Assembly (NCBI GenBank): GCA_900551345.1
Contig: URVP01000116.1
Location: 1-5,288, forward strand
DNA from: an uncultured Eubacteriales bacterium
Lineage (GTDB): Bacteria; Bacillota; Clostridia; Monoglobales; UMGS1388
Direction of reading: 5' to 3'
Length of the DNA stretch: 5,288 nt
Below are positions 1 to 5,251 of the stretch, one piece after another (position 1 is the first letter of the stretch; every line of letters begins with the position of its first letter). The notes beneath the pieces are model-generated. The model made no database searches, was not told where the DNA came from, and saw only the letters and a list, made by a program, of their open reading frames with translations. Made by a program: the position numbers and the translations under genes.

Positions 1-33
1 GGCGGTTCAGGCGGCGGCTCAGGCGGCGGTTCC
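1..33 (+). repeat. Gly/Ser linker coding repeat
   Basis: Three back-to-back GG(G)S-type units (GGS, GGGS, GGGS) are encoded by near-identical GGCGG-TCA/TCC runs. The stretch marks a domain boundary between unseen N-terminal domains and the beta-helix repeats. Such low-complexity linkers are common in clostridial surface proteins, and the simple repeat is prone to length changes. Confidence 0.75.
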
Positions 34-2001
34 ACAATAGTAACTGCTGCTGATACTGATATAATAGTAAACAAAAGTTATGAAGGTCAAACGGGTACTG
101 TAACGGTCAGCAGCAAACGCTACACCATAGGTAAAAATGCTTTTGGAAGCTTACAAGAAGCTGTTGCCCAAGCAGAAACTCTGGAGCAAAAAGCAAGTAT
201 TACACTGAAAAGCAGTCTTACTCTTGAAGAAACCGTCGTTGTACAGGCAAACGAATTGACATTGGACGGTAACAACCATACCCTTACCTTCGAGGCAACT
301 GTAAAAGACGGTATCCAAATAGTAGGAGCTGAAAATGTAACCGTTGCAGATCTTAATGTTCAAATGCAGGATGAAATGGGCAAATGGAACGGCTCATACG
401 GTATTCAGGCTTACGAATCTACAGTTGCCTTAAGAGATATAACCGCATCGGGAGCAGATGCAGCAATCCTGGTTAACGCAGCAGAGGTAACTCTTGAAGG
501 CGTTGTTGATGTAAGCGGCAACGAATTCGGTGGTATTGAAGTTTCAAAAGGTACACTTGCATCCGGCACGCCAAAATTAACAGGCAGTGCGGAAAATCTT
601 AAAAACGACTCAGAAGAAAAGAGTAAACCCACCATCTGGATTGACAAGGTATCCGAGCTGACAACCTCCGTTGTTCAGGTTTCCGGTATGCACGAAGCAA
701 ATGCAAGCGGAAAAGATCAGACTCACTATTTCCTCAACGAAGCGAATTTGGAAGGTGTGGCAGAAGTAACGACTCTTTCCGAACTTGAAGAAGCTATTTC
801 CAATCCGGAAGTAAAAACGATTCTTCTTAAAAATAATATTGAGTCAGATAAAACACTTGCAATTAACCGCGGTGTAACCATTAAAAGTGCAGAAGGTATC
901 AAGAGCATTATATTTGAAAATATAGACGGACTTGAAATAGTAAGCACAGACGAAGTATTGCTCGACGGAATAAAAGTTGAAATCACAGGTCAGCAACCCG
1001 GATGGCAAGGACTTTATGCGATTCAAGCATACGAGAACGCTAAAGTAACTCTTAAAAATGTTACCGCAACAGGTGCTGACGGCGGTATTCTCGTAAATGC
1101 CGCTGAAGTTATCCTCGAAGGTGTTGTTGATGTAAGCGGCAACGAATTCGGCGGTATTGAAGTGTCAAAAGGTGCACTTGCAACCGGTACGCCAAAATTA
1201 ACAGGCAGTGTGGAAAATCTGAAGAACGATTCAGAAGAAAAGGGTAAGCCCACCATCTGGATTGACAAGGTATCCGAGCTGACAGCATCCGTTGTTCAGG
1301 TTTCAGGTATGTTTGAAACAGAAATAAGTGAGAAGAATCAAAATCACTACTTCATTGATGAAATGAATTCGGGAGTGATTGCTGAAGTAACCGATCTTTC
1401 ACAGTTGGAAGCAGCTTTAGCCGATTCAGATATTAAAACCATTATCCTTAAAAATGATATTGAATCAGATAAAACACTTGAAATCACCCGCAGTGTAACC
1501 ATTAAAAGTGCAGAAGGTGTAAAGAGTATTATTTTCAATAACATGGACGGACTTGAAATAGCAAATGCCGGAGAGGTTTTACTTGATGGAATAAAAGTTG
1601 ATATCAGAGGTCAGCAATCAGGATGGCAGGGCATTTACGCTATACAGGCTTACAACAACTCAAAAGTAACTCTTAAAGATGTTACCGCAACAGGTGCTGA
1701 CGGCGGTATCATCGTAAACGGAGCAGAAGTTATCCTTGAGGGAATTGTTGATGTAAGCGGCAACGAATTCGGTGGTATTGAAGTTTCAAAAGGCATAGAT
1801 GTATCAGGTACACCTAAATTAACAGGCAGTGCAGAAAATCTTAAAAACGATTCAGAAGAAAAGGGTAAGCCCACCATTTGGATTGACAAAGTGTCTGAGC
1901 TGACAACCTCCGTAGTTGAAGTATCCGGTATGCACCAAGCGGAAGATTTGGAAAAAGACCAGACTCATTACTTTCTTAACGAAGGTTTAACAGCTGAATA
2001 A
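1..2001 (+). CDS. Repetitive beta-helix (pectate-lyase-like fold) surface protein, 5' partial
   Basis: The reading frame is open from base 1 to the TAA at 1999-2001 (666 residues in the window), so the true start lies upstream; the TTG at 256 is internal. Residues 1-11 read GGSGGGSGGGS, a flexible linker, which implies further domains before the window. The rest is three related modules of about 207 residues (about 43-253, 254-460, 461-666). Each is rich in short alternating hydrophobic strands with Gly/Asn turns, such as VTIKSAEG, KVTLKNVTATGAD and VDVSGNEFGGIEVSKG, typical of right-handed parallel beta-helix proteins. Each module ends with a KPTIWIDKVSELT segment and an H/N-H-Y-F motif. No sortase signal or membrane segment follows the last repeat, so any export signal or anchor must be N-terminal. 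No catalytic residues are recognisable, so an adhesive or structural surface role is inferred. Beta-helix fold likely; function unknown. Confidence 0.85.
   Translation, partial: GGSGGGSGGGSTIVTAADTDIIVNKSYEGQTGTVTVSSKRYTIGKNAFGSLQEAVAQAETLEQKASITLKSSLTLEETVVVQANELTLDGNNHTLTFEATVKDGIQIVGAENVTVADLNVQMQDEMGKWNGSYGIQAYESTVALRDITASGADAAILVNAAEVTLEGVVDVSGNEFGGIEVSKGTLASGTPKLTGSAENLKNDSEEKSKPTIWIDKVSELTTSVVQVSGMHEANASGKDQTHYFLNEANLEGVAEVTTLSELEEAISNPEVKTILLKNNIESDKTLAINRGVTIKSAEGIKSIIFENIDGLEIVSTDEVLLDGIKVEITGQQPGWQGLYAIQAYENAKVTLKNVTATGADGGILVNAAEVILEGVVDVSGNEFGGIEVSKGALATGTPKLTGSVENLKNDSEEKGKPTIWIDKVSELTASVVQVSGMFETEISEKNQNHYFIDEMNSGVIAEVTDLSQLEAALADSDIKTIILKNDIESDKTLEITRSVTIKSAEGVKSIIFNNMDGLEIANAGEVLLDGIKVDIRGQQSGWQGIYAIQAYNNSKVTLKDVTATGADGGIIVNGAEVILEGIVDVSGNEFGGIEVSKGIDVSGTPKLTGSAENLKNDSEEKGKPTIWIDKVSELTTSVVEVSGMHQAEDLEKDQTHYFLNEGLTAE
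127..759 (+). repeat. Beta-helix module 1 (divergent first half)
   Basis: First of three tandem modules in the surface-protein gene. Its second half (from about 475) is nearly identical to modules 2 and 3. Its first half, from FGSLQEAVAQ to about DITASGAD, is clearly diverged and about four residues longer. The shared anchor encoding VDVSGNEFGG begins at 505. Confidence 0.8.
760..1380 (+). repeat. Beta-helix module 2 (621 bp)
   Basis: Second tandem module, 207 codons. The VDVSGNEFGG anchor is at 1126, exactly 621 bp after that of module 1. It is very similar to module 3 over its whole length (for example KTI-LKN-IESDKTL, then GQQ-GWQG-YAIQAY), which points to a relatively recent duplication of one full unit. 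Confidence 0.85.
1381..2001 (+). repeat. Beta-helix module 3 (621 bp)
   Basis: Third tandem module, with the VDVSGNEFGG anchor at 1747, again exactly 621 bp after the previous one. It ends with the stop codon, so the protein finishes right at the module boundary with no C-terminal extra domain. Confidence 0.85.
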
Positions 2002-2012
2002 AAAATAATAAT

Positions 2013-2060
2013 TTAAAACGCACCTCGCAATCAGGCTGACTGACTGCGGGGTGCATTTAA
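2013..2060. terminator. Bidirectional rho-independent terminator
   Basis: The arms GCACCTCGCA (2020-2029) and TGCGGGGTGC (2045-2054) form a 10-bp stem with one G-U pair and a 15-nt loop. It is flanked by AAAA on the left and TTTAA on the right. On the minus strand it is followed by GTTTTAAATTATTATTTTTT, a better U-rich tail than on the plus strand. It lies between two convergent genes and probably ends both transcripts. Confidence 0.75.
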
Positions 2061-2115
2061 TATACCGCCATAATGGCATTATTTTATTTATTATAATACC
2101 GGATTACAAAGCATA

Positions 2116-3327
2116 TTACCGGCAAGAAAACACATCTGCAAATTCTACACCGTCACTCAGCCCCGGCACAACAGCGCCTTGATTGTTTAAAACTTCCTTA
2201 ACACGCGATACAGATACATCTTTAGGGCGTCTGTTATTTTCCAAAGCAACAGCAGCAGCCGTCCCTACCGCCTGCCCCATAGCCATACAGCTTGCCTTAA
2301 CACGAAGTGCCGAGTTTGTTTCACGGTCTGACGAAATGCATCTTCCCGCCATCATAAGATTGGAATAATCTTTTGAAATCATAGCCGACAGTCTTATGGT
2401 TGGCGTCTTTTCGCTTTCAATATATTTTATATACGCTTCTTGGTTATCTCTGTGTACATCTATAAACCAGTGAGAATAACAAACAGAATCATCGAAAATT
2501 ATCCCGTCGCAGTAATCGTCTATTTTCATTTCCGAAACGCCCGCAATTCTTCTTCCTTCCCGTGGTGCCACTGCCGGTGCAATCGACATAATTCTTTCAT
2601 TTTTCTCTTTCATATTTTCATAAATCATTTTTCTTGACTCAATTTCAGATGCGGTCAGACTATCACTATCAGTTACATCCATTGTAATGTGATTCTTGTT
2701 ATCACCATAATTTAAAATCTTGTCAGTTGCGTCAACCGCAGGATAAAACCGAAGTGTTCCGGGCTGAAAATGCCCCTTTCCGTCACCTGCACAAGTCTGT
2801 GCTCCGGCTAAAAACGCCAATTCTCCATCACCGCTGCAATCTATGTATATATCTGCATTCAATTGCTTTAAGCCTGATTTTGTATAAACGGTAATGCTTT
2901 TTATGCTGTCTCCATCCGAAACCGCATCAACCATCGGCTGACCGTAATACAGTTTAACACCGGCTTCCAACAGCATATCATCCATAATTGCTGCAGCTGC
3001 TACAGGATTAACTTTCACCCCATACTGTGCATGATTTATATAAGGTGCATCCATATCGGGAATTCTGGCAAATCCATCACGATAAAGCCGCATGGATAAT
3101 TCCCATCCTATACCTGTGATTATCATCTTTTTATTTTTCCTGAAAGGATTATTAAATCTATCGATAGAATTATTTCCCAGTACGGTTAAAATACCGCCCG
3201 GCGTATAATACTTTTCAACCAAAGCAACACGCATTCCCAAGCGTGCAGCAGCAACAGCGGCACTGAAGCCGGCACTGCCTCCTCCGCAAACAATAACATC
3301 ATATTGACTGTCCTGAGTTATTTGCAT
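2116..3327 (-). CDS. FAD-dependent oxidoreductase (FAD_oxidored-type family)
   Basis: Complete 403-residue flavoprotein, presumably cytoplasmic as no signal peptide is visible. Residues 9-38 form the N-terminal Rossmann dinucleotide-binding motif: YDVIVCGGGSAG, then AAARLG, then an acidic residue (E38) closing the second strand. A DCSGDGELAFLAGA segment (163-176) and the C-terminal NLMMAGRCIS (323-332) with CMAMGQAVGTAAA (347-359) are typical of the FAD_oxidored family, where the last segment closes the FAD site. Length is near the lower end of what I expect for this family. The substrate cannot be read from the sequence; many relatives in gut Firmicutes are uncharacterised. The ATG start is supported by GGAGG (3337-3341) nine bases upstream. 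The gene is apparently monocistronic: own promoter at 3442-3470, terminator beyond its stop. It is convergent with the surface-protein gene, with no evident functional link. Confidence 0.93.
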   Translation of the reverse strand: MQITQDSQYDVIVCGGGSAGFSAAVAAARLGMRVALVEKYYTPGGILTVLGNNSIDRFNNPFRKNKKMIITGIGWELSMRLYRDGFARIPDMDAPYINHAQYGVKVNPVAAAAIMDDMLLEAGVKLYYGQPMVDAVSDGDSIKSITVYTKSGLKQLNADIYIDCSGDGELAFLAGAQTCAGDGKGHFQPGTLRFYPAVDATDKILNYGDNKNHITMDVTDSDSLTASEIESRKMIYENMKEKNERIMSIAPAVAPREGRRIAGVSEMKIDDYCDGIIFDDSVCYSHWFIDVHRDNQEAYIKYIESEKTPTIRLSAMISKDYSNLMMAGRCISSDRETNSALRVKASCMAMGQAVGTAAAVALENNRRPKDVSVSRVKEVLNNQGAVVPGLSDGVEFADVFSCR

Positions 3328-3441
3328 ATTCCTTTTCCTCCCCGGTGTTTAATGTTTATAAAAAAACTTTAACACTTGTTTTTGTCATTACTACGGTGAT
3401 TAATATTTCAGTTTTATACAGCCTTGTTTTAATGTTTTTTA

Positions 3442-3470
3442 ATTATATCATATACTATTATGCAATTCAA
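3442..3470 (-). promoter_or_regulatory. Sigma-A promoter of the FAD oxidoreductase gene
   Basis: On the minus strand, TTGAAT (3465-3470) and TATAAT (3442-3447) are separated by exactly 17 bases, with TGA directly before the -10 (extended -10 form). Transcription would start near 3435, giving a leader of about 105 nt before the ATG at 3327. The leader is AT-rich and shows no clear riboswitch. Confidence 0.75.
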
Positions 3471-3492
3471 CCTACACAAAAGATTTTAAGCA

Positions 3493-3526
3493 CAAAAAAC
3501 GGAGCATGCCAATCAGCAAGCTCCGT
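3493..3526 (-). terminator. Rho-independent terminator after the 55-aa gene
   Basis: On the minus strand, ACGGAGC (3526-3520) pairs with GCTCCGT (3505-3499). A further TGC/GCA pairing sits in the loop after one mismatch, and the hairpin is followed by a run of five more T (3498-3494). It lies about 56 bases past the stop of the 55-codon gene and just upstream of the oxidoreductase promoter, so it insulates the two genes. Confidence 0.8.
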
Positions 3527-3581
3527 TGCGGACGATTTAAATGTCTTTTAGTTATTGCACGAATACTTATATATGATTCTT

Positions 3582-3749
3582 CTATTTATTGTGATAAACT
3601 TTCAGAGCGGGAGCCTTTGTCCCTTGAATTATGGGATTTGCTTTTTCTTTTCCGTGTTTTGCTTTACCCTGAATTTCCGGTACCGCCGCCTGATCATTTC
3701 TCGGTTTTGTATGAGTGCGGTCAATTCTTTTCATTCCCTGCTTTCCCAT
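3582..3749 (-). CDS. Small basic hydrophilic protein, 55 aa, function unknown
   Basis: Begins MGKQGMKRIDRTHTKPRNDQ and ends APALKVYHNK before TAG. The protein is rich in Lys, Arg, Gln, Pro and Ala, has no Cys and no hydrophobic segment, and is probably a soluble, largely disordered cytoplasmic protein. The ATG is chosen because GAGGTGAT lies seven bases upstream, one of the best Shine-Dalgarno matches in the window; Met6 has no such site. A terminator lies downstream (3493-3526). It resembles, from memory, small conserved hypothetical proteins of Clostridia that start MGKQGMKR, some of which I believe run longer, so this copy could be C-terminally shortened. I cannot check that here. No function can be assigned. 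Confidence 0.72.
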   Translation of the reverse strand: MGKQGMKRIDRTHTKPRNDQAAVPEIQGKAKHGKEKANPIIQGTKAPALKVYHNK

Positions 3750-3755
3750 TTGCAA

Positions 3756-3762
3756 TCACCTC
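3756..3762 (-). promoter_or_regulatory. Strong ribosome-binding site of the 55-aa gene
   Basis: The minus strand reads GAGGTGA, seven bases before ATG when counted from GAGGTG. It is complementary to the 16S rRNA 3' end and decides the start codon of a gene that is otherwise easy to miss because of its length. Confidence 0.75.
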
Positions 3763-3833
3763 ATAAATATTATTTTCAAAAAACATATATTTATGTGTAC
3801 ATGGTTTTTAGCAAATAAGACTTGAATCGCAGC

Positions 3834-3888
3834 AAAGCAAAGCCGCATTTTTAAAAAAATACGGCAAGCCGAAAGGCTTGCCGCAACA
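3834..3888. repeat. Repeated terminator element, copy A
   Basis: This 55-bp element runs from AAAGCAAAGCCG to CCGCAACA. Its right 34 bases (3855-3888) are identical to 5218-5251, and its left part matches copy B with small differences. It contains two overlapping inverted repeats: GCCGCATTTTT with AAAAATACGGC (one mismatch), and CGGCAAGCC with GGCTTGCCG around a GAAA loop. Copy A lies after the HTH gene and copy B after the tRNA gene. Confidence 0.8.
3853..3883 (-). terminator. Rho-independent terminator after the HTH gene
   Basis: On the minus strand a perfect 9-bp stem (CGGCAAGCC/GGCTTGCCG, 3862-3870 and 3875-3883) with a TTTC loop is followed by TATTTTTTT. It lies about 50 bases past the stop of the helix-turn-helix gene and forms the core of repeated element copy A. 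Confidence 0.85.
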
Positions 3889-3934
3889 CAGAAAAAATTA
3901 TCTTTGTGCCTCTCTTGAAAATATACTGCTCAAA

Positions 3935-4191
3935 TCAACATGACAACAAGTCGTCAGCGGTAGTATTTAATGCTTTTGCAAAAGCTTTTAACTCAATATC
4001 AGTAATAAAGCGTTGTCCGCTTTCTATTCGTTGTATGGCATTTTTGTCTAAGTCTATTCCCAAAAGCTGAAGCCGGTCAGCCAATGCACGCTGTGATACC
4101 TTGGGAAGCATTTTCTTTCTGTACATGGAAATCTTTTTACCGCTATGTTTAAACTTCCGTCCGAATTTCTGTTCTTATACAAATTAATCAT
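3935..4191 (-). pseudogene. Xre-family helix-turn-helix regulator, apparently frameshifted
   Basis: The intact 3' part (ATG at 4126 to TGA at 3935) encodes 63 residues with an Xre/Cro-type HTH: SQRALADRLQLLG (11-23), then the recognition helix around DKNAIQRIESG (27-37), then TDIELKAFAKALN (42-54). The ATG at 4126 has no ribosome-binding site and leaves almost nothing before helix 1. Upstream, another frame has AAGGGG (4192-4197) and candidate starts ATG 4191 or TTG 4182 (nine bases after AAGGGG, hence better spaced), reading LYKNRNSDGSLNIA. Adding one G at 4140/4141 (GCGG to GCGGG) joins this to GKKISMYRKK and gives a continuous protein of about 82-85 residues. I therefore infer a one-base deletion. 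Alternatives are a sequencing error or a true short protein from 4126. The intact version would probably repress its own divergent promoter region. Confidence 0.7.
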
Positions 4192-4195
4192 CCCC

Positions 4196-4269
4196 TTGAC
4201 ATTTTGAGTTTGTCAATATAATGATTATATGTAAAAATACATAAATACATGACACATAGTAAATGTCAA
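4196..4269. promoter_or_regulatory. Divergent promoter region with TTGACA/TGTCAA dyad
   Basis: TTGACA (4196-4201) and TGTCAA (4211-4216) form an inverted repeat with a 9-base spacer, and TGTCAA recurs at 4264-4269. On the plus strand TTGACA is followed after 15 bases by TATAAT (4217-4222), a short-spaced promoter for the zinc-ribbon gene. On the minus strand TATAAT (4224-4229) could serve the HTH gene, though its -35 is poor. The dyad overlapping both promoters is a plausible operator for the HTH protein; that role is inference. Confidence 0.45.
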
Positions 4270-4278
4270 ATTAACATC

Positions 4279-4283
4279 AGGAG
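4279..4283 (+). promoter_or_regulatory. Ribosome-binding site fixing the zinc-ribbon gene start
   Basis: AGGAG lies nine bases before ATG 4293. A nearer in-frame ATG at 4284 abuts the site with no spacing, so 4293 is preferred. The site shows that translation begins in the frame encoding the first CxxC pair rather than at 4330. Confidence 0.65.
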
Positions 4284-4292
4284 ATGTTTTAT

Positions 4293-4557
4293 ATGGCAGA
4301 ATTTTGTTTAGATTGCCGGAACAGAATAAATGAAACAAACTACTCAAAAAAAATATATTCTTTCAAAGGATTTGGAATTATGTGAAGAATGCGGACAGTG
4401 GAAAAACATTATAATCGTCGAACGCAAATGCTATTATTTACACAAATTCAGATTTTTATTTTTTCCATTCAAAATTATTTATTATATTTTATATACTTCA
4501 TGTCGAATATTAATTTTACCATATTTAATTTATAAGTATAAAAAAACAAACAAATAA
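4293..4557 (+). pseudogene. Small zinc-ribbon-like membrane protein, frameshifted at an A8 tract
   Basis: AGGAG (4279-4283) lies nine bases before ATG 4293, which opens MAEFCLDCRNRINETNYSKK and then stops at TGA 4383-4385 after 30 codons. The next frame continues YILSKDLELCEECGQWK through to TAA 4555-4557. Deleting one A from the run of eight (4346-4353) fuses them into one 87-residue protein. That protein has two CxxC pairs (C5/C8 and C30/C33), a rubredoxin-knuckle-like zinc site, and an aromatic, hydrophobic C-terminal half (about 50-80) suggesting one or two membrane segments, ending in a Lys-rich tail. The ATG at 4330 has no ribosome-binding site and would lack the first Cys pair. It is divergent from the HTH gene, so the two probably formed one module. 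Function unknown. The extra A could be a real mutation, a sequencing error, or a slippage site that still yields some full-length protein. Confidence 0.68.
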
Positions 4558-5060
4558 AATCAACATATTATTCCATAAGCTTTCCTATTTTTTACTGAAT
4601 AAAGTGAGGTATAATAAAGTATTTATTTTTAATTAGTCATTCTTTTATATAAGCAAAGGAAACATCTTTAGCTCTTTCAATGCAAAAAATTTTTCGTTTT
4701 GGGAATAGAAACTCTTAATTCACAAAAATTACAAGCCATAACATATAAAGTAATCCCACTGAAGAGACAAATATCTTTTACTTAACACTCTGCACAACAC
4801 ATTTTCAAGCAACAAATCCCTTTGAAACCTAAGTTTTGCCACAGTAACAAATATACAAATCATACAAATTACAGCTTGATAAGACCACAATAAAGTTATT
4901 ATTATAATTCAAGGATTTATATGCCTTCCGCAAATCCATAGGTTTTGGGCGAGAGATAGCAAGATGACAGGTTGATATTTTCTTAATACAGAAAAATGGA
5001 GCAAAGCTTTCCTTTTCTCTGACCCGGTTAAAGTAAATGCATAGGTGCCGCACCGTATTT
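4558..5060. other. AT-rich intergenic region without a convincing gene
   Basis: Both strands lack any open frame with a ribosome-binding site and plausible composition; the 74- and 77-codon minus-strand frames near 4829-5142 overlap each other and show no family signature. A TATAAT at 4610-4615 lacks a good -35. TTGATA near 4874 followed after about 18 bases by TATTAT is a weak plus-strand promoter candidate. The 3' part contains an imperfect hairpin (4989-5021). The stretch may be decayed DNA. Confidence 0.5.
4989..5021. repeat. Imperfect 12-bp inverted repeat
   Basis: CAGAAAAATGGA (4989-5000) pairs with TCCTTTTCTCTG (5010-5021) at 10 of 12 positions around a 9-base loop that itself contains AGC/GCT. 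No U-run follows on either strand, so it is not a standard terminator. Its role is unknown. Confidence 0.5.
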
Positions 5061-5066
5061 CTCTTA

Positions 5067-5103
5067 GGCTCCCGAAAGCGTCAGAATTTGTGGGACTAAG
5101 GAG
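5067..5103. repeat. GGCTCCCG...GGGACTAAGGAG motif, copy 1
   Basis: Starts GGCTCCCG and ends GTGGGACTAAGGAG. With the preceding CTTAG (5063-5067), CTTAG and TCCC pair with GGGA and CTAAG to form a 9-bp imperfect stem. A related copy lies about 80 bases downstream. Confidence 0.6.
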
Positions 5104-5145
5104 GAACGACGGAATGGGTGAATGATAAATAGCAGTAACCATCAG

Positions 5146-5183
5146 GGCTCCCGCAAAACCGCAGGTTTGGTGGGACTAAGGAG
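5146..5183. repeat. GGCTCCCG...GGGACTAAGGAG motif, copy 2
   Basis: Shares both end motifs with copy 1 but has a different middle, where AAACC and GGTTT form a small hairpin around GCA. Outer TCCC/GGGA pairing is kept. The conserved ends with a changed but still self-complementary centre suggest that RNA or DNA structure matters. The copies are not coding. Confidence 0.6.
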
Positions 5184-5194
5184 CGGCAACCGAT

Positions 5195-5251
5195 AAAGCG
5201 AAGCCGTATTTTCGCATAAAAATACGGCAAGCCGAAAGGCTTGCCGCAACA
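5195..5251. repeat. Repeated terminator element, copy B
   Basis: A 57-bp element matching copy A (3834-3888), with the right 34 bases (5218-5251) identical. Here the first inverted repeat is perfect: GCCGTATTTT (5203-5212) with AAAATACGGC (5219-5228). It shares CGGC with the second hairpin CGGCAAGCC-GAAA-GGCTTGCCG (5225-5246), so the two foldings exclude each other in part. Confidence 0.8.
5218..5246 (-). terminator. Rho-independent terminator after the tRNA gene
   Basis: On the minus strand the tRNA 3' CCA is followed within six bases by a perfect 9-bp stem with a TTTC loop and then TATTTTTATG. This placement is what is expected for a terminator of a tRNA transcript. Confidence 0.78.

Noticed and set aside
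256..2001. TTG at 256 as the start of the surface-protein gene
   Set aside because: The same frame is open to base 1, encodes a Gly/Ser linker and continues the repeat homology; no ribosome-binding site precedes 256.
127..2001. CRISPR-like array
   Set aside because: The long repeats are in-frame protein modules of 621 bp, not short repeats with unique spacers.
2068..2085. Palindrome ATAATGGCATTAT between the convergent genes
   Set aside because: Short and AT-rich, with no promoter nearby; likely chance.
3345..3818. Three overlapping plus-strand open frames of 68-87 codons
   Set aside because: They overlap one another, run antisense to the 55-aa gene and to a promoter and terminator, and have no family features.
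4330..4557. ATG 4330 as the genuine start of a 75-aa protein
   Set aside because: No ribosome-binding site, and the first eight codons are out-of-frame reading of the better-supported upstream frame; one A deletion gives a coherent two-CxxC protein.
4829..5142. Minus-strand open frames of 74 and 77 codons
   Set aside because: They overlap in different frames, cross the structured repeat at 5067-5103 and lack domain signatures.
4900..5190. T-box or other riboswitch beside the tRNA
   Set aside because: No T-box sequence, no downstream gene in either direction and no antiterminator/terminator pair.
3834..5251. Integrated mobile element with attachment sites
   Set aside because: Direct repeats are present next to a tRNA, but there is no integrase and the repeats coincide with terminators outside the tRNA body; kept only as an open possibility.
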